Shown: positions 15,093-29,253 of the stretch, in pieces
How the letters are laid out: each line of letters starts with the position of its first letter
Position numbering within the stretch: position 1 is the stretch's first letter
Assembly: GCF_900566075.1 (NCBI RefSeq)
Contig: NZ_UPHU01000001.1
Coordinates: 4,464,325-4,528,324, forward strand
Reading direction: 5' to 3'
From: Mycobacterium pseudokansasii
GTDB taxonomy: Bacteria; Actinomycetota; Actinomycetes; Mycobacteriales; Mycobacteriaceae
DNA length: 64,000 nt
Position numbers and translations under genes: made by a program
The notes under the pieces: model-generated
What the model was told of the DNA's origin: nothing
The model's input: only the letters and a program-made list of their open reading frames with translations
Database searches by the model: none

Positions 15093-16748
15093 CTACTTCT
15101 TTTCCTTCTTCTCCGGCTTGGGCTTCTTGACTTTCACCGATTCCTTTTCCAGCTCTTCCTCATCCATGGCCTCGACATGCTCGTCGGGCACCACTGATCC
15201 GCCGCCCGATGGCGCGAAGCCCTTCTTGAAGTGGTTGATGACCTGGGTCAGCGCCTTCTCGGTCTCCTCGGTGAGCTTCTGGGTGTCGCGGATGGTGCTC
15301 AAGAGTTTCTCTTCGGAGGCCCGAATGTGGTCCAGCAGTTCGGTTTCGAACCGCCTGACGTCTTCGACCGGCACCGAGTCCAGATGACCGCCAGTACCCA
15401 GGAAGATCGAGATGACTTGCTCCTCCACCGCCATCGGCTGGTACTGCGGTTGCTTGAGTAGCTCGACCAATCGGGCACCGCGTTCCAGCTGCGCCTTGGA
15501 CGTGGCGTCCAGGTCCGAGGCAAAAGCGGCAAAGGCCTCCAACTCGCGGTACTGCGAAAGGTCCAGCCGCAACGAACCGGCCACTTCTTTCATCGCCTTG
15601 ATCTGTGCGGCGCCGCCGACGCGCGACACCGAGACGCCGACGTTGATGGCCGGCCGGACACCCTGGTTGAACAGGTCGGTCTCCAGGAAGCACTGCCCGT
15701 CGGTGATCGAAATGACGTTCGTCGGGATGTAGGCCGAAATGTCGTTGGCCTTGGTCTCGATGATCGGCAGGCCGGTCAGCGAGCCGCCGCCTAGGTCGTC
15801 GGACAGCTTCGCGCAGCGCTCCAGGAGTCGCGAATGCAGGTAGAACACGTCACCCGGATAGGCTTCGCGGCCGGGCGGGCGCCGCAGCAGCAATGAGATG
15901 GCCCGATATGCCTCGGCCTGCTTGGTCAGGTCGTCGAAGACGATCAACACGTGCTTGCCGTCGTACATCCAGTGCTGCGCGATGGCCGAACCAGTATAAG
16001 GAGCAAGCCATTTGAAGCCGGCGGAGTCCGACGCGGGCGCTGCCACGATGGTGGTGTAGTCCATCGCGCCACCCTCTTCCAGCGCACGCCGCACCGAAGC
16101 GATCGTGGTGCCCTTCTGCCCGATGGCGACGTAGACGCAGCGCACCTGCTTCTTCTCGTCACCGCTCTCCCAGTTCTCCCGCTGGTTGAGGATGGTGTCA
16201 ACGCAGACCGCGGTCTTGCCCGTCTTGCGGTCACCGATGATCAGCTGACGCTGGCCCCGGCCGATCGGGGTCATCGCGTCGATAGCTTTGATGCCGGTCT
16301 GCAGCGGCTCTTTCACGCTCTGCCGCTGCACCACCGAAGGTGCCTGCAGCTCCAGTGCGCGCCGTGTCTCAGCTTCGATGTCGCCGCGGCCGTCGATCGG
16401 CTGGCCGAGCGGGTTGACCACCCGACCCAAAAACGCGTCGCCGACCGGAACCGAGAGCACTTCGCCGGTGCGCTTGACCTGTTGCCCTTCTTCGATGTTT
16501 TCGAAGTCACCGAGGATCACCGCGCCGACGCTGTGCTCATCGAGGTTGAGAGCCACGCCGAGGACTCCGCCCGGGAACTCGAGCAGCTCCTGTGTCATGA
16601 CGGAAGGCAACCCTTCGACGTGTGCGATGCCGTCGCCGGCGTCCACCACGGTGCCGACCTCCTCGCGGGAGGTGTCCGAGGTGAAGGAGCCTACGTACTC
16701 TTCGATCGCGCTCTGAATATCATCGGCGGATATTGTCAACTCGGCCAT
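15093..16748 (-). CDS. atpA: F1F0 ATP synthase subunit alpha
   Basis: The 551-aa subunit has the non-catalytic P-loop GDRKTGKT and the conserved [11 protein letters not shown] region. The C-terminus extends beyond the usual end by about 35 charged residues, ending in a Lys-rich tail ([14 protein letters not shown]). Such an extension is a known feature of mycobacterial alpha subunits and restrains ATP hydrolysis. The gene sits between the fused atpFH-type gene and atpG. Confidence 0.98.
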   Translation of the reverse strand: MAELTISADDIQSAIEEYVGSFTSDTSREEVGTVVDAGDGIAHVEGLPSVMTQELLEFPGGVLGVALNLDEHSVGAVILGDFENIEEGQQVKRTGEVLSVPVGDAFLGRVVNPLGQPIDGRGDIEAETRRALELQAPSVVQRQSVKEPLQTGIKAIDAMTPIGRGQRQLIIGDRKTGKTAVCVDTILNQRENWESGDEKKQVRCVYVAIGQKGTTIASVRRALEEGGAMDYTTIVAAPASDSAGFKWLAPYTGSAIAQHWMYDGKHVLIVFDDLTKQAEAYRAISLLLRRPPGREAYPGDVFYLHSRLLERCAKLSDDLGGGSLTGLPIIETKANDISAYIPTNVISITDGQCFLETDLFNQGVRPAINVGVSVSRVGGAAQIKAMKEVAGSLRLDLSQYRELEAFAAFASDLDATSKAQLERGARLVELLKQPQYQPMAVEEQVISIFLGTGGHLDSVPVEDVRRFETELLDHIRASEEKLLSTIRDTQKLTEETEKALTQVINHFKKGFAPSGGGSVVPDEHVEAMDEEELEKESVKVKKPKPEKKEKK

Positions 16749-16820
16749 GGCTTTTCGTCTTCCTACTTCGGTTTATGTTGACTAAGTTCGGGTTTCAGGC
16801 AGGCTTCGTCTAGAGGGTCT

Positions 16821-18161
16821 TCAGTCGGGCAGTTGAGCCTTGGCAGCGGCCAGACGGGACGAGAGCGTACCGTCAATCACCTCATCACCCACCGCGATCG
16901 ACAGACCACCCAGCAGCTCCGGGTCGATTTGCAGCTGCACAGTCACGGGGTGACCGTAGATGCGGCTCAGCACCTCCGTAACGCGGGTGCGCTGCGCGGC
17001 GGTGAGCTCGGCCGCCGCGCTGACTTGCGCGACGACCTCGCCGCGGCGAGCCACCGCGACCTCGGCCAGCAGTAGCACCGCATCCTCGGCCGACTGACCT
17101 CGCAGCAGCTCGACCGTCTGGGCGAGCAACGAGGCCGCGATCGGATTGACGGCGCTGCCCGAGCGGTCGAGCACGTTGCGTAACAACCGGATACGGCCCT
17201 CGGCCGGTACGACGTAGTCGCCCAGCAGAATCGCCAGCCGCGGCTGTGCGTCCAGGATGCGCGAGAACCGGAATAGCAGGTCCTCGACCTCGTCGACCTG
17301 GCCCTCGCGGTCGGCGATTTCCAACAGCGCTTGCCGCGACACGTGCTCGATAGCGTCGATCAGATCGGAGTTCGCCGACCACCGTTCCGTGACGGCTGCC
17401 CGCAATACATCGAGTGCGGCATCGCCGACCTTGCCCGAGACCAGTCGCTCCAGTAACCGGACCCGGGGGGCCGCGTCCTCGGCGGGCACGGTGAGGTATC
17501 GCGTGACGACGATTTCCCGATCCAGCAAGTTGGCTACCGACACCAAGTCGTCGGCAAGCTTCGACAATCCTTCATTGTCAAGGCCTTTGGCGAGGGTGCC
17601 GAATTTGTCGACCAAGCTCTGCAGCGCCCGTCGGCTGGCCGATCGCATCTTCGCTGCCACCGGGTGCTCGACTTCTGCGGCCGCCGGCGCCATGGCGTCG
17701 AGTTCGTCGAGGAATCTGTCGACCGTGGCGGACTGCTGTGCCGAGTCGGCAACGTAGTTGCGCACCAACTCCCCTGCCTGGCGCACGGATTCGTGGCCGA
17801 GCTCCAGGCGAAGCTGACGGGTCAGCTGGGTGCGGAGCAACTCGACCTGACGAGCGCCCTGGACCTTGATGCGATCGGCGTCGACCTCGGCCTGGGCCCG
17901 CATTTGTTCGGTGATGCGCGTGGCGTCGGTTTTGGCCTCCTCGACGACTCGTTCGGCCTCCGCGGTGGCGGCTTCCACTGCCTTGCTGTGAGCCGTCGTG
18001 GACTCGGTGAGCCGGTCGGCCGCGGCGGCCGAATCAGCCAACTGCTGGCGTACGGTCTGCTGACGCGCAGTCATCAGGCGCCGCACGGGCGGCACAACGT
18101 AGCGCCACACCAGAAACACGATGGCCGCGAACCCGACCAGCTGTCCGATGAATGTCGACAT
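16821..18161 (-). CDS. atpH: fused F1F0 ATP synthase subunit b'-delta
   Basis: The 446-aa protein is the mycobacterial b-delta fusion: a transmembrane helix at residues about 5-22 ([18 protein letters not shown]), a long charged coiled coil to about residue 165 that forms part of the peripheral stalk, and a C-terminal delta (OSCP-like) domain ending in [18 protein letters not shown]. Its length equals that of Rv1307. It starts 6 bp after atpF. In most other bacteria the two parts are separate genes. Confidence 0.96.
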   Translation of the reverse strand: MSTFIGQLVGFAAIVFLVWRYVVPPVRRLMTARQQTVRQQLADSAAAADRLTESTTAHSKAVEAATAEAERVVEEAKTDATRITEQMRAQAEVDADRIKVQGARQVELLRTQLTRQLRLELGHESVRQAGELVRNYVADSAQQSATVDRFLDELDAMAPAAAEVEHPVAAKMRSASRRALQSLVDKFGTLAKGLDNEGLSKLADDLVSVANLLDREIVVTRYLTVPAEDAAPRVRLLERLVSGKVGDAALDVLRAAVTERWSANSDLIDAIEHVSRQALLEIADREGQVDEVEDLLFRFSRILDAQPRLAILLGDYVVPAEGRIRLLRNVLDRSGSAVNPIAASLLAQTVELLRGQSAEDAVLLLAEVAVARRGEVVAQVSAAAELTAAQRTRVTEVLSRIYGHPVTVQLQIDPELLGGLSIAVGDEVIDGTLSSRLAAAKAQLPD

Positions 18162-18167
18162 GATCGG

Positions 18168-18692
18168 CTACCTCGTCGCGGCCGAGGTGGTGACGTCGAC
18201 GCCCAGGATCCGACTGGCCAGCGTCGCCGACATCGTTCCCACATTGGCGCGTAGATCCAGTTCCACCGCATCCCTCTCGCGCTTGAGCTGCTCATTGGCC
18301 GTTTGCAACGTCGATGCCACTTCTTGTTCGGCACGGGCGCGCGCGTCTTCGATGGCCTTACGACCTTCGGCCCGCGCATTGTCGCGATGGGACGACGCCT
18401 GGACTCGGGCTTTGCTCATGGCCTCTTCGTAATCGGCTTGGGCAGCGGCGAACTGCTCGGCCGCCTTCTTGCTGTCGGCCAATGTCTTGGCCACCATGGC
18501 GTCACGTTCCCGCAATACCTTGAGGATTGGCGGCACGACGAAAGTGCCGATGACGCCGAGCACCACCAGGAAGATGGCCAGCACGAAGAAAAAGGTGCCG
18601 TTGGGAACGAGGAAGTTTTGGTTCTTGCCGCCTTCTTCCGCCCCCGACGCTGCCTGGCCAGCGGCCAGAACAATCGAGTTCAGGTCACCCAT
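18168..18692 (-). CDS. atpF: F1F0 ATP synthase subunit b
   Basis: The 174-aa stalk subunit has a transmembrane helix ([20 protein letters not shown]) followed by a long Ala/Glu/Arg-rich coiled coil. The frame is open further upstream, but that part overlaps atpE in another frame; the ATG at 18692 ([17 protein letters not shown]) gives the family's usual length and lies 10 bp after the atpE stop. It ends [14 protein letters not shown], like Rv1306. Confidence 0.95.
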   Translation of the reverse strand: MGDLNSIVLAAGQAASGAEEGGKNQNFLVPNGTFFFVLAIFLVVLGVIGTFVVPPILKVLRERDAMVAKTLADSKKAAEQFAAAQADYEEAMSKARVQASSHRDNARAEGRKAIEDARARAEQEVASTLQTANEQLKRERDAVELDLRANVGTMSATLASRILGVDVTTSAATR

Positions 18693-18702
18693 CACAGCCG
18701 AA

Positions 18703-19749
<1,047 letters not shown>

Positions 19750-19757
<8 letters not shown>

Positions 19758-20226
19758 CGCTGGGGCTCCTCACTTCCGTCCCTTCAGATGCCGTCAATAC
19801 ATCACCGTCTGAGCCCACGCCGGTGCGGAGCTTCTTCCAGACCGGCAGCGCGGTCGCTGCCACCAGCAACACCTGGAAGAGCGCGAGTCCGAACACCACC
19901 CCCAACCCGGCGGGCCGGAAAATGTAGGCCACGATCAGCCCGACAACGGTGATGATCGCCAGCCTCGACGCGGAGTTAAGGGCCATCGAACTCTTCAGCG
20001 GATGCTCTCTTGCGGTGATCGACTCGACCGAGCGCCGGACCAAGAGGGCGTTGAGCAAACCCAGCAGCAATCCGACACCCAAGAAAACCCCGACCATCAG
20101 GTGCCCGCCCAAGCCGGCGACGAGCATCGCCGCCGCGGTCAGCACAACGCTGATGACCAACAAGCGAACCGGGCGGAAAGCAACAGAGGGAAACACCAAC
20201 GGCGCGTCCTGCGCTGGTGTCGTCAC
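19750..20226 (-). CDS. AtpI-like small membrane protein heading the ATP synthase operon
   Basis: The 158-aa protein has about four hydrophobic helices (for example [20 protein letters not shown] and [20 protein letters not shown]). It occupies the atpI position and corresponds to Rv1303. AtpI proteins are thought to help assembly of the c-ring; for the mycobacterial version this is inference. It overlaps atpB by 8 bp and is the first gene of the operon, so the operon promoter should lie in 20227-20453. Confidence 0.85.
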
Positions 20227-20453
20227 TGCAGCACCTCAATCCCGGGTAGACGGAGCGGAAAACGATCGATCGACTGAGCGGTGGCCCGCCGAGCGTATCG
20301 CAAGGGTCACGGTGGAATCACCCAAGGGGTAGCTCCCTGTGTCGGTCGTCGATCGGCGTGGTCGGATACCCATCCGACAGGCCGGGTGGCCGGCAGCCCG
20401 CGAGATTCTTTGCGGGGTTCTAGCAGCACCGTACCACAAGGTCAACGCCACTA

Positions 20454-21662
20454 CTACTCGTCGTCGTAGTAGTCGTCGCGGCGGCGCAGCAGCGGGATCG
20501 CAGTCGCGATGCCGGCGATGACGATCGCGCCCAGCATCACCGCCGCGGTGTGGCGTGGGTCGAAGAAGATCGTGCTCGCCGCGCCGAATGCAACGATGCC
20601 CACCCACAGGTAGATCAGCAGCACCACCCGGCGATGAGAATGACCGATCTGTAGCAGGCGGTGGTGCAGGTGCATCTTGTCCGGACTGAAGGCGCTACGA
20701 CCCGCACGGGTACGCCTAACGATCGCCAGCAGGAGGTCCAGCATCGGCACGAACATGACGGCCACCACAAGCAGAAACGGCGACAGCAGAGCAAACACAT
20801 CACGAGCGCCGTAGGCGTTCTGCGAGATCGGGCCGGCTGCGGTGGTGGAGGCGGCAGCCAGCATCAGTCCGATCAACATGGAGCCGGAATCACCCATGAA
20901 GATCTTGGCCCGGTGAAAGTTGTGCGGCAGAAAGCCGAGGCATGCCCCGGCAAGCACCACCGAGATCACGGCAGGCGGATAAAACAGCACGTCACCGCCG
21001 TGGTCGCGGAGCAGGCCCACCGAGAACATGCAGATCGCCAGCGCCGTGATGAGGCCGAGCCCGGCCGCCAGCCCGTCGAGGCCGTCGACGAAGTTCATCG
21101 CGTTGACGATCGACACGGTCAACGCCAGGGTGAGCAGGATCGAGGACGCTTGGTCCAGCACGATGGTTCCGACGCCGCCCAGCGGGATGTAGAGGACACT
21201 CCACGCCACTCCCATGGTGACCAGCACACTGGCGGCGGTGATCTGACCGGCGAACTTGGTCAACGCATCAAGTCCCCAGCGGTCGTCGATCAGGCCGATC
21301 CCCATGATGACGGCACCCGCGACGAGCACGGCGGGCATGCCGGTGGAATAGACGAATCCGCGGGTAAGGGCGGGAAGCTGGGAAGCAAGGAAAACGGCGG
21401 CGACGACGCCGAGAAACATCGCCAGTCCCCCCATCCTGGGGGTCGGCGTCACGTGCACGTCTCTTTCGCGCGGATAGGCGACGGCGCCCAGCCGCGTCGC
21501 CAGCACCCGAACCGGCCCAGTCGCGAAATAGGTGACGATCGCCGCGGTCAGTCCCACCAGGGCGAGCTCACGCAGCGGGACACCGGCGCTGCGAACAGAA
21601 AGTGCGAGCAAACCACCGGCAAGGCTGGTCACATCGCTGGACACCTCGAGACCGTACTTCAA
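20454..21662 (-). CDS. wecA: decaprenyl-phosphate GlcNAc-1-phosphate transferase (WecA)
   Basis: The 402-aa integral membrane enzyme transfers GlcNAc-1-phosphate to decaprenyl phosphate, starting the linker unit that joins arabinogalactan to peptidoglycan. It has about eleven hydrophobic helices and the family motifs NAMNFVDGLDGLAAG, GDSGSMLIG and DKMHLHHRL. It corresponds to Rv1302 (also named rfe). The N-terminus overlaps the sua5 stop by 4 bp (ATGA), so the two are coupled. The C-terminus is short and acidic (RRRDDYYDDE). Confidence 0.95.
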   Translation of the reverse strand: MKYGLEVSSDVTSLAGGLLALSVRSAGVPLRELALVGLTAAIVTYFATGPVRVLATRLGAVAYPRERDVHVTPTPRMGGLAMFLGVVAAVFLASQLPALTRGFVYSTGMPAVLVAGAVIMGIGLIDDRWGLDALTKFAGQITAASVLVTMGVAWSVLYIPLGGVGTIVLDQASSILLTLALTVSIVNAMNFVDGLDGLAAGLGLITALAICMFSVGLLRDHGGDVLFYPPAVISVVLAGACLGFLPHNFHRAKIFMGDSGSMLIGLMLAAASTTAAGPISQNAYGARDVFALLSPFLLVVAVMFVPMLDLLLAIVRRTRAGRSAFSPDKMHLHHRLLQIGHSHRRVVLLIYLWVGIVAFGAASTIFFDPRHTAAVMLGAIVIAGIATAIPLLRRRDDYYDDE

Positions 21663-22318
21663 GCGATCAGGGTGGCCACGTCCACCCCGAGCACTTCGGC
21701 GATCCGTTCCGCGGTCACCGGGCCCGGCCGCAGAATGCGGGGGGAGGCGCCGGTCAGGTCGACGATCGTCGAGGCGGCCTGCTGTGCGGACGGCCCCCCG
21801 TCGAGATAGACGTCGACGCGGTCGCCGAGCTGGCGGCGCGCGTCGTCGGCGTCCACCGCCGCCGGTTGACCCGAGACATTGGCACTGGACACCGCCAGCG
21901 GCCCCGCCTCACGCAACAATTCGATGGCGACCGGGTGTAACGGCATCCGCAGCATCACGGTGCCGCGCGCATCGCCGAGATCCCACTGCAGCGATGGTGC
22001 TTGCACCACGACCAGGCTCAGGGCTCCGGGCCACAATGCGCGAATCAGCTCGCGCGCCCCGGGCGGCACCGAATAGACCAGTCCCTCGATCGTGTGCCAG
22101 GAGCCGACCAGCACCCCCACCGGCATATCGCGCCCACGTCCTTTCGCCGCGAGCAGCGCGTCGACCGCGGTGCGGTCGAAGGCGTCGGCGGCGACGCCGT
22201 AGACCGTGTCCGTCGGCATGACAACCAGCCGGCCCGCCTTGAGGGCCGCGACCGCAGCGCTGATTCCGTTGGAGCGCTGGCCGGGGTCGGCACAGTTGAA
22301 CAGCTCGGCGGGCGTCAT
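21659..22318 (-). CDS. threonylcarbamoyl-AMP synthase (Sua5/YrdC/YwlC family)
   Basis: The 219-aa protein makes threonylcarbamoyl-AMP for the t6A37 modification of ANN-decoding tRNAs. The family motifs are seen: GRLVVMPTDTVYGVAADAF near the start, KGRGRDMPVGVLVGSW and the SSANVSGQPA segment. It overlaps prmC upstream and wecA downstream by 4 bp each. It is the equivalent of Rv1301. Confidence 0.94.
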   Translation of the reverse strand: MTPAELFNCADPGQRSNGISAAVAALKAGRLVVMPTDTVYGVAADAFDRTAVDALLAAKGRGRDMPVGVLVGSWHTIEGLVYSVPPGARELIRALWPGALSLVVVQAPSLQWDLGDARGTVMLRMPLHPVAIELLREAGPLAVSSANVSGQPAAVDADDARRQLGDRVDVYLDGGPSAQQAASTIVDLTGASPRILRPGPVTAERIAEVLGVDVATLIA

Positions 22319-23163
22319 GATGTTTCCCGCCTGCCGGCCGTCACGAACCGGGGACGTCCAGCCAGGTCTTTGTGTGCCACTATGTTCTCGAAAAGGCCTG
22401 TGGTGCTGACGAATTCGACGGTCAATCTGGAAGTGGTGTCGTCATGCTCGACAGCCAACAGGCCGCCGGGACCCAGCCAGCGTCCGGCCAGCCGTACGAT
22501 ATGGGCAATCACCGCCATTCCGTCCGGGCCGCCGAACACGGCGTGCTGCGGATCATGTTGGGCTACTTCGGGTTCCACAGTGGCATTGTCTGGAACATAG
22601 GGCGGGTTGGCGATGACCAGGTCGACTTGCCGGTCCAGCTCGGGCAGTAGGGCGGGTGTGGCGATGTCGGCCCGGATCAGTTCGACGTTGCTGCCCTTGG
22701 TGTTAGTGCGGGCGTATTCCAAGGCCGCCTCGGAGTCGTCTACACCGATGATTCGCGCGGCCGGCCGGTGCCGGGCCAGGGCGACCGCCAGTGCGCCCGA
22801 ACCGGTGCACAGGTCGACGATGAGCGCTCGCTGCGGAAGCGGTTGCGCGGTGGCCCACTCCAACATCGCCTCGGTCTCGGGACGCGGTATGAACACGCCC
22901 GGGCCCACACGCAACTCCACCGGGCCGAACGACACCGTCCCGGTCAGATGCTGCAGCGGCACCCGCCGCGAGCGGGCGGTGACGGCCTCGCGGTACTGCT
23001 CGAAGAACTCGTCACCCGGGGCGTGGTCAAGCAAGGCCAGCAAACCGCGCTCGGCGCCCGCCAGATGAGCGGCCAACTGCTCGGCATCCCAACGCGCGGA
23101 GTCGATCCCGGCTGCGGCCAGCAGGGCCGCAGCCGAGTCGATCGCGTGGCGTAGCGAGGTCAT
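22315..23163 (-). CDS. prmC: peptide chain release factor N5-glutamine methyltransferase
   Basis: The 282-aa SAM-dependent methyltransferase modifies the Gln of the GGQ motif in release factors. It shows an N-terminal helical domain, the SAM-binding [15 protein letters not shown] and the catalytic [11 protein letters not shown] longer open frame runs upstream, but it lies inside prfA; the ATG at 23163 overlaps the prfA stop as ATGA and gives the usual length. Its substrate RF1 is encoded immediately upstream, a common pairing. Older annotation calls it hemK. Confidence 0.95.
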   Translation of the reverse strand: MTSLRHAIDSAAALLAAAGIDSARWDAEQLAAHLAGAERGLLALLDHAPGDEFFEQYREAVTARSRRVPLQHLTGTVSFGPVELRVGPGVFIPRPETEAMLEWATAQPLPQRALIVDLCTGSGALAVALARHRPAARIIGVDDSEAALEYARTNTKGSNVELIRADIATPALLPELDRQVDLVIANPPYVPDNATVEPEVAQHDPQHAVFGGPDGMAVIAHIVRLAGRWLGPGGLLAVEHDDTTSRLTVEFVSTTGLFENIVAHKDLAGRPRFVTAGRRETS

Positions 23164-24233
23164 AACTGTTGTAGCCGGGCCTGCTTGTCTGCGGCGGCCA
23201 GTGCGTCGAACAGCGCATCCAGGTCGCCGTCCAGAACCTGATCGAGATTGTATGCCTTGTAACCGATTCGGTGATCGGTGATCCGGTTCTCCGGGAAGTT
23301 GTAGGTGCGGATGCGCTCGCTGCGGTCCACCGTGCGGATCTGGCTGGCCCGATCCGCAGACGCGTCTGCCAGCGCCTGCTCCTCGGCCATCGCTTGCAGC
23401 CGGGCGGCCAGCACCTGCAATGCGCGGGTCTTGTTCTGCAGCTGAGATCGTTCGTTTTGGCAGGTGACGACGAGTCCGGTGGGTAGGTGGGTGATCCGCA
23501 CCGCGGAGTCGGTGGTGTTGACCCCTTGGCCGCCCTTGCCCGAGGACCGGTAGACGTCGATGCGCAAATCCGACTCGTCGATCTGGACTTCGCCCACTTC
23601 TTCGGGTTCCGGGTAGACCAGCACACCGGCCGCCGAAGTATGTACGCGCCCTTGGGATTCGGTCACCGGGACCCGTTGTACCCGGTGTACTCCACCTTCG
23701 AACTTCATCCGCGACCACACGCCGTCGGCCGAGTCACCCTTGCTTGCGATCGCCAGCGTGGCGTCCTTGTAGCCGCCCAGATCCGAGGTGGTCTCATCCA
23801 GTACGGTCACGGTCCAGCCGTGCCGTTCGGCGTAGCGTATGTACATCCTGGCCAGATCGGCGGCGAATAGCGCCGACTCCTCGCCTCCCTCACCGGATTT
23901 GACTTCGAGCACGATGTCGTCGGCGTCGTGCGGGTCGCGCGGCGCCAGCATGTCGCTGAGTTGGGCATCCAGTTCTGCTACCCGAGCCTCCAATTCGACG
24001 GCCTCTGCTACGAACGAGTCGTCGGAGGCGGCCAGCTCTCGCGCGGTTTCCAGGTCTTCCCGAGCGGCTACCAGTTTGCGGTGGGTCGCGACGATCGGTG
24101 CAAGCAACGCAAATCGGCGTCCGGCCTTGCGTGCCGCACCGGGGTTGCTGTGCAACTCCGGATCGGATAGCGCGCGCTCGAGGTCGGCATGTTCGGCCAA
24201 GAGGACGTCGATCGTGTGCACCGGTTGCGTCAT
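23160..24233 (-). CDS. prfA: peptide chain release factor 1
   Basis: The 357-aa factor ends translation at UAA and UAG. It has the stop-codon-reading PxT tripeptide (PVT in [10 protein letters not shown]) and the GGQ motif ([16 protein letters not shown]) that triggers peptide release. The open frame continues 11 codons upstream, but the ATG at 24233 ([15 protein letters not shown]) matches the known mycobacterial start. The stop is coupled to prmC. Confidence 0.97.
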   Translation of the reverse strand: MTQPVHTIDVLLAEHADLERALSDPELHSNPGAARKAGRRFALLAPIVATHRKLVAAREDLETARELAASDDSFVAEAVELEARVAELDAQLSDMLAPRDPHDADDIVLEVKSGEGGEESALFAADLARMYIRYAERHGWTVTVLDETTSDLGGYKDATLAIASKGDSADGVWSRMKFEGGVHRVQRVPVTESQGRVHTSAAGVLVYPEPEEVGEVQIDESDLRIDVYRSSGKGGQGVNTTDSAVRITHLPTGLVVTCQNERSQLQNKTRALQVLAARLQAMAEEQALADASADRASQIRTVDRSERIRTYNFPENRITDHRIGYKAYNLDQVLDGDLDALFDALAAADKQARLQQL

Positions 24234-24414
24234 GTCACACCTCCTGGCCAGCTCTGCACCATGCACCCGCGACGATTACGGGCCCGGTAGTCCGCGGGGA
24301 GTCTTCCCGCTCTGCCGGACCTGGGCGTATACCCGGTGAGGGCCGGGGCACCTGCCTCCCAGGGCAGTATCCCAAGCCGGCTGCGGGAAAAAACCGGGCA
24401 GTCACATACACGAA

Positions 24415-24458
24415 CCGACGCCCGGCCTGTGCACCGGCTTGCACAGTTCGGGCGTCGG
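24415..24458 (-). terminator. long GC-rich hairpin between rpmE and prfA (possible terminator or attenuator)
   Basis: The arms CCGACGCCCG and CGGGCGTCGG are perfect complements, with an inner stem CTGTGCA/TGCACAG. It begins 8 bp after the rpmE stop. There is no immediate U-tract; a T6 run lies about 20 bp further downstream. Mycobacterial hairpin terminators often lack U-tails, so termination or attenuation is possible but not shown. Confidence 0.6.
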
Positions 24459-24466
24459 TAATCCGG

Positions 24467-24712
24467 CTACTTCGTGGCTGCGGCTTCGTCCTTGTCAGCC
24501 CCGACCTTGCGCTTGCCATAACGCCTTTCGAAGCGGGCAACCCGGCCGCCGCTGTCGAGGATCTTCTGCTTGCCGGTGTAGAACGGGTGGCACTGCGAGC
24601 AAACCTCAACCACGATGCGACCGCCCAACTTGGTGCTGCGAGTCTGAAACGTGTTCCCGCATCCACACACCACGGTGGTCTCCTCGTAGGCGGGATGAAT
24701 GTCAGATTTCAT
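24467..24712 (-). CDS. rpmE: 50S ribosomal protein L31 (zinc-binding form)
   Basis: The 81-aa protein has the CxC and CxxC pairs of the zinc-containing (C+) L31 type (VVCGCGNTF and [16 protein letters not shown]). The C-terminal tail is rich in Lys, Ala and Asp. It is separated from prfA by a strong hairpin and follows rho on the same strand. The zinc-free paralogue is not in this window. Confidence 0.97.
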   Translation of the reverse strand: MKSDIHPAYEETTVVCGCGNTFQTRSTKLGGRIVVEVCSQCHPFYTGKQKILDSGGRVARFERRYGKRKVGADKDEAAATK

Positions 24713-24893
24713 GCTGTCCTCTTCGATCGTTGCCGCTGGTGCCCCCGGCGTTCGGTTGTGGCGGGTCAGGCCGAACTCGAGAACCTGAAGTGGTTCCGGT
24801 GGTCAAGCGACGATTATGCCAGCTCAATCACCATCAGCCCAAACACCGGGCTGCGCCCGCGCATTCCCCGCGACGGGCACCGAAATCAGCCGG

Positions 24894-26732
24894 CTAGTCG
24901 TTGTCCATGCTGCCCGGTGTGGTCTTCGAAACCTGGACGAGGAACTCGTAATTGTTCTTCGTCTTGCGCAGCTGCGACATCAACAGGTCGATGGCTTGGT
25001 GGGCATCCAGGCCCGACAGCACGCGGCGCAGCTTGTGCACGATGGCGAACTCGTCCGGCGAGAGCAAGAGTTCGTCCTTGCGGGTGCCCGAGGGGTTCAC
25101 ATCGACGGCCGGGAAAACTCGGCGCTCCGAGATCTTGCGGTCCAGCTTGAGCTCGGCGTTGCCGGTGCCCTTGAACTCCTCGAAGATGACGGTGTCACCG
25201 GTGGACCCGGTCTCGACCATCGCGGTGGCGATGATGGTGAGCGAGCCGCCTTCCTCGATGTTGCGGGCGGCGCCCAGGAAGCGTTTGGGTGGGTACAACG
25301 CGGTGGAGTCGACACCACCGGACAGGATCCGGCCCGACGCGGGTGAGGCGTTGTTGTAGGCCCGCCCCAACCGGGTGATCGAGTCAAGCAGCACCACGAC
25401 GTCCTTGCCCTGTTCCACGAGCCGCTTGGCACGCTCGATCGCCAGCTCGGCGACCGAGGTGTGGTCCGACGGCGGCCGGTCGAACGTCGAGGCGATGACC
25501 TCGCCCTTGACCGAGCGGGTCATATCGGTGACCTCTTCGGGCCGCTCGTCGACCAGCACGACCATCAAATGGCATTCCGGATTGTTCTTGGTGATCGCGT
25601 TGGCGATGTCCTGCAGGATGGTGGTCTTGCCGGCCTTGGGCGGCGACACGATCAGCGCCCGCTGGCCCTTGCCGATCGGCATGATGAGGTCGATGACCCG
25701 GGTGGTCAGCCGCTCGGTCGTCGTTTCCAGGCGCAGCCGCTGGTTGGGGTACAGCGGCGTCAGTTTGGAGAAATCAGGACGCTTCTTGGCGTCTTCCACC
25801 GATCCGCCGTTGACGCTATCTAGGCGCACCAGCGGGTTGAACTTTTGCCGCGGATTTTTGTCGCCCGCTTCTCCTTCTCGGGGCACCCGGACGGCACCGG
25901 TCACCGCGTCACCACGGCGTAACCCGTTCTTGCGCACCATGTTCATCGATACGTAGACGTCATGCGGGCCGGCCAGGTAGCCGGACGTGCGCACGAATGC
26001 GTAATTGTCAAGCACATCGAGGATGCCGGCCACCGGCTGGAGGACGTCGTCCTCACGCACCTCGGCTTCAGCGCCTTCACCCGACCGTTCGCCACGACGC
26101 CTGCGGTCGCGGAACCGGCGGCCCCGGCGGCCCTGCCGTCCTTCGCCGTCCTCGTCGCCGCGGGCCTGCTGGCCACCTGAGCCTTGCTGCTCGCCATCCG
26201 ACTCTTCCCGTTCGTCGGTCTTGTCGGCTCGTTCGTCGGTCTTGTCGCCTCCTTGCCCAGGCCGGCCCTTGGCGTCCTCGTCAGTAGTGGTCGCATCCTC
26301 CCCGGCAGCAGCTTGGTTGCCCGATTCGGCCGCGGATGTGCCCGCCTCACGCGAGGACTTGCGCCGTTCCCGTCGCTGGGTCTCACCCGAGTCGCTCCGG
26401 CCCTCTGCGGGGACTTCTTCCGCAGCGTCAGCCGCGGCGGCCACGGTCGGATCCGATCGGTCGGAGTCTTGGGGTGATGTCGAGGCGGCCGAGGCGCCGT
26501 TGGCGCGCCCGGTGATCTCCTGAATTGCGGCGATCAGTTCGTTCTTGCGCATACCCGACGTCCCTTTGACGCCGGCGCGATTAGCCAGGGCACGGAGCTC
26601 GGGCAACACCATGGTGGACAATGAGCCGCCCGGCACCCTGGTATTGACGTCTGAAGTGTCTTTGGTCACGGATTCCGACTGCGTGTCGGCGTTGGTGCTT
26701 TCGCCAGCCGTGATGAGGTCCGTATCAGTCAC
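24894..26732 (-). CDS. rho: transcription termination factor Rho
   Basis: The 612-aa protein has the Rho N-terminal helical domain (about residues 40-75), then a mycobacterial insertion at about residues 76-225 that is rich in Asp, Glu, Arg, Gly and Ser (including RRGRRFRDRRRRGERSGEG), an RNA-binding cold-shock domain (VAGILDVLDNYAFVRTSGYL) and the ATPase core with Walker A PPKAGKTT near residue 364. The insertion is typical of high-GC actinobacteria and raises RNA affinity. About 267 bp without a gene precede it, room for a leader. Confidence 0.97.
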   Translation of the reverse strand: MTDTDLITAGESTNADTQSESVTKDTSDVNTRVPGGSLSTMVLPELRALANRAGVKGTSGMRKNELIAAIQEITGRANGASAASTSPQDSDRSDPTVAAAADAAEEVPAEGRSDSGETQRRERRKSSREAGTSAAESGNQAAAGEDATTTDEDAKGRPGQGGDKTDERADKTDEREESDGEQQGSGGQQARGDEDGEGRQGRRGRRFRDRRRRGERSGEGAEAEVREDDVLQPVAGILDVLDNYAFVRTSGYLAGPHDVYVSMNMVRKNGLRRGDAVTGAVRVPREGEAGDKNPRQKFNPLVRLDSVNGGSVEDAKKRPDFSKLTPLYPNQRLRLETTTERLTTRVIDLIMPIGKGQRALIVSPPKAGKTTILQDIANAITKNNPECHLMVVLVDERPEEVTDMTRSVKGEVIASTFDRPPSDHTSVAELAIERAKRLVEQGKDVVVLLDSITRLGRAYNNASPASGRILSGGVDSTALYPPKRFLGAARNIEEGGSLTIIATAMVETGSTGDTVIFEEFKGTGNAELKLDRKISERRVFPAVDVNPSGTRKDELLLSPDEFAIVHKLRRVLSGLDAHQAIDLLMSQLRKTKNNYEFLVQVSKTTPGSMDND

Positions 26733-26999
26733 GGATTTCCTTTCTTCCCCCGCTGATCACGTCATACGGGGGGTTCGTTGCATTCGGCCAAATCGCCGAG
26801 TGCGCCCAATCATCGACTCTGCAACGGTGATCGCCTGGATCGGCGGCGAGTACGGCGAACCTCGTCCACGAGAAGAATTGGTGGTGTCCTAGCGGCAAGG
26901 CAGTATGTATGCAGATGCAGATGCTGCGATTGCTGGACGGGTCCGAGGATAGCCCGCTTCCCGGCCGGAAGCAAGCAAACCCTCCCGTGGCGCTATGTA

Positions 27000-29249
<2,250 letters not shown>

Positions 29250-29253
<4 letters not shown>

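Noticed and set aside
22315..23718. Extended prmC frame of 467 codons
   Set aside because: The upstream half lies in prfA in another frame; the ATG at 23163 couples to the prfA stop and gives the normal length.
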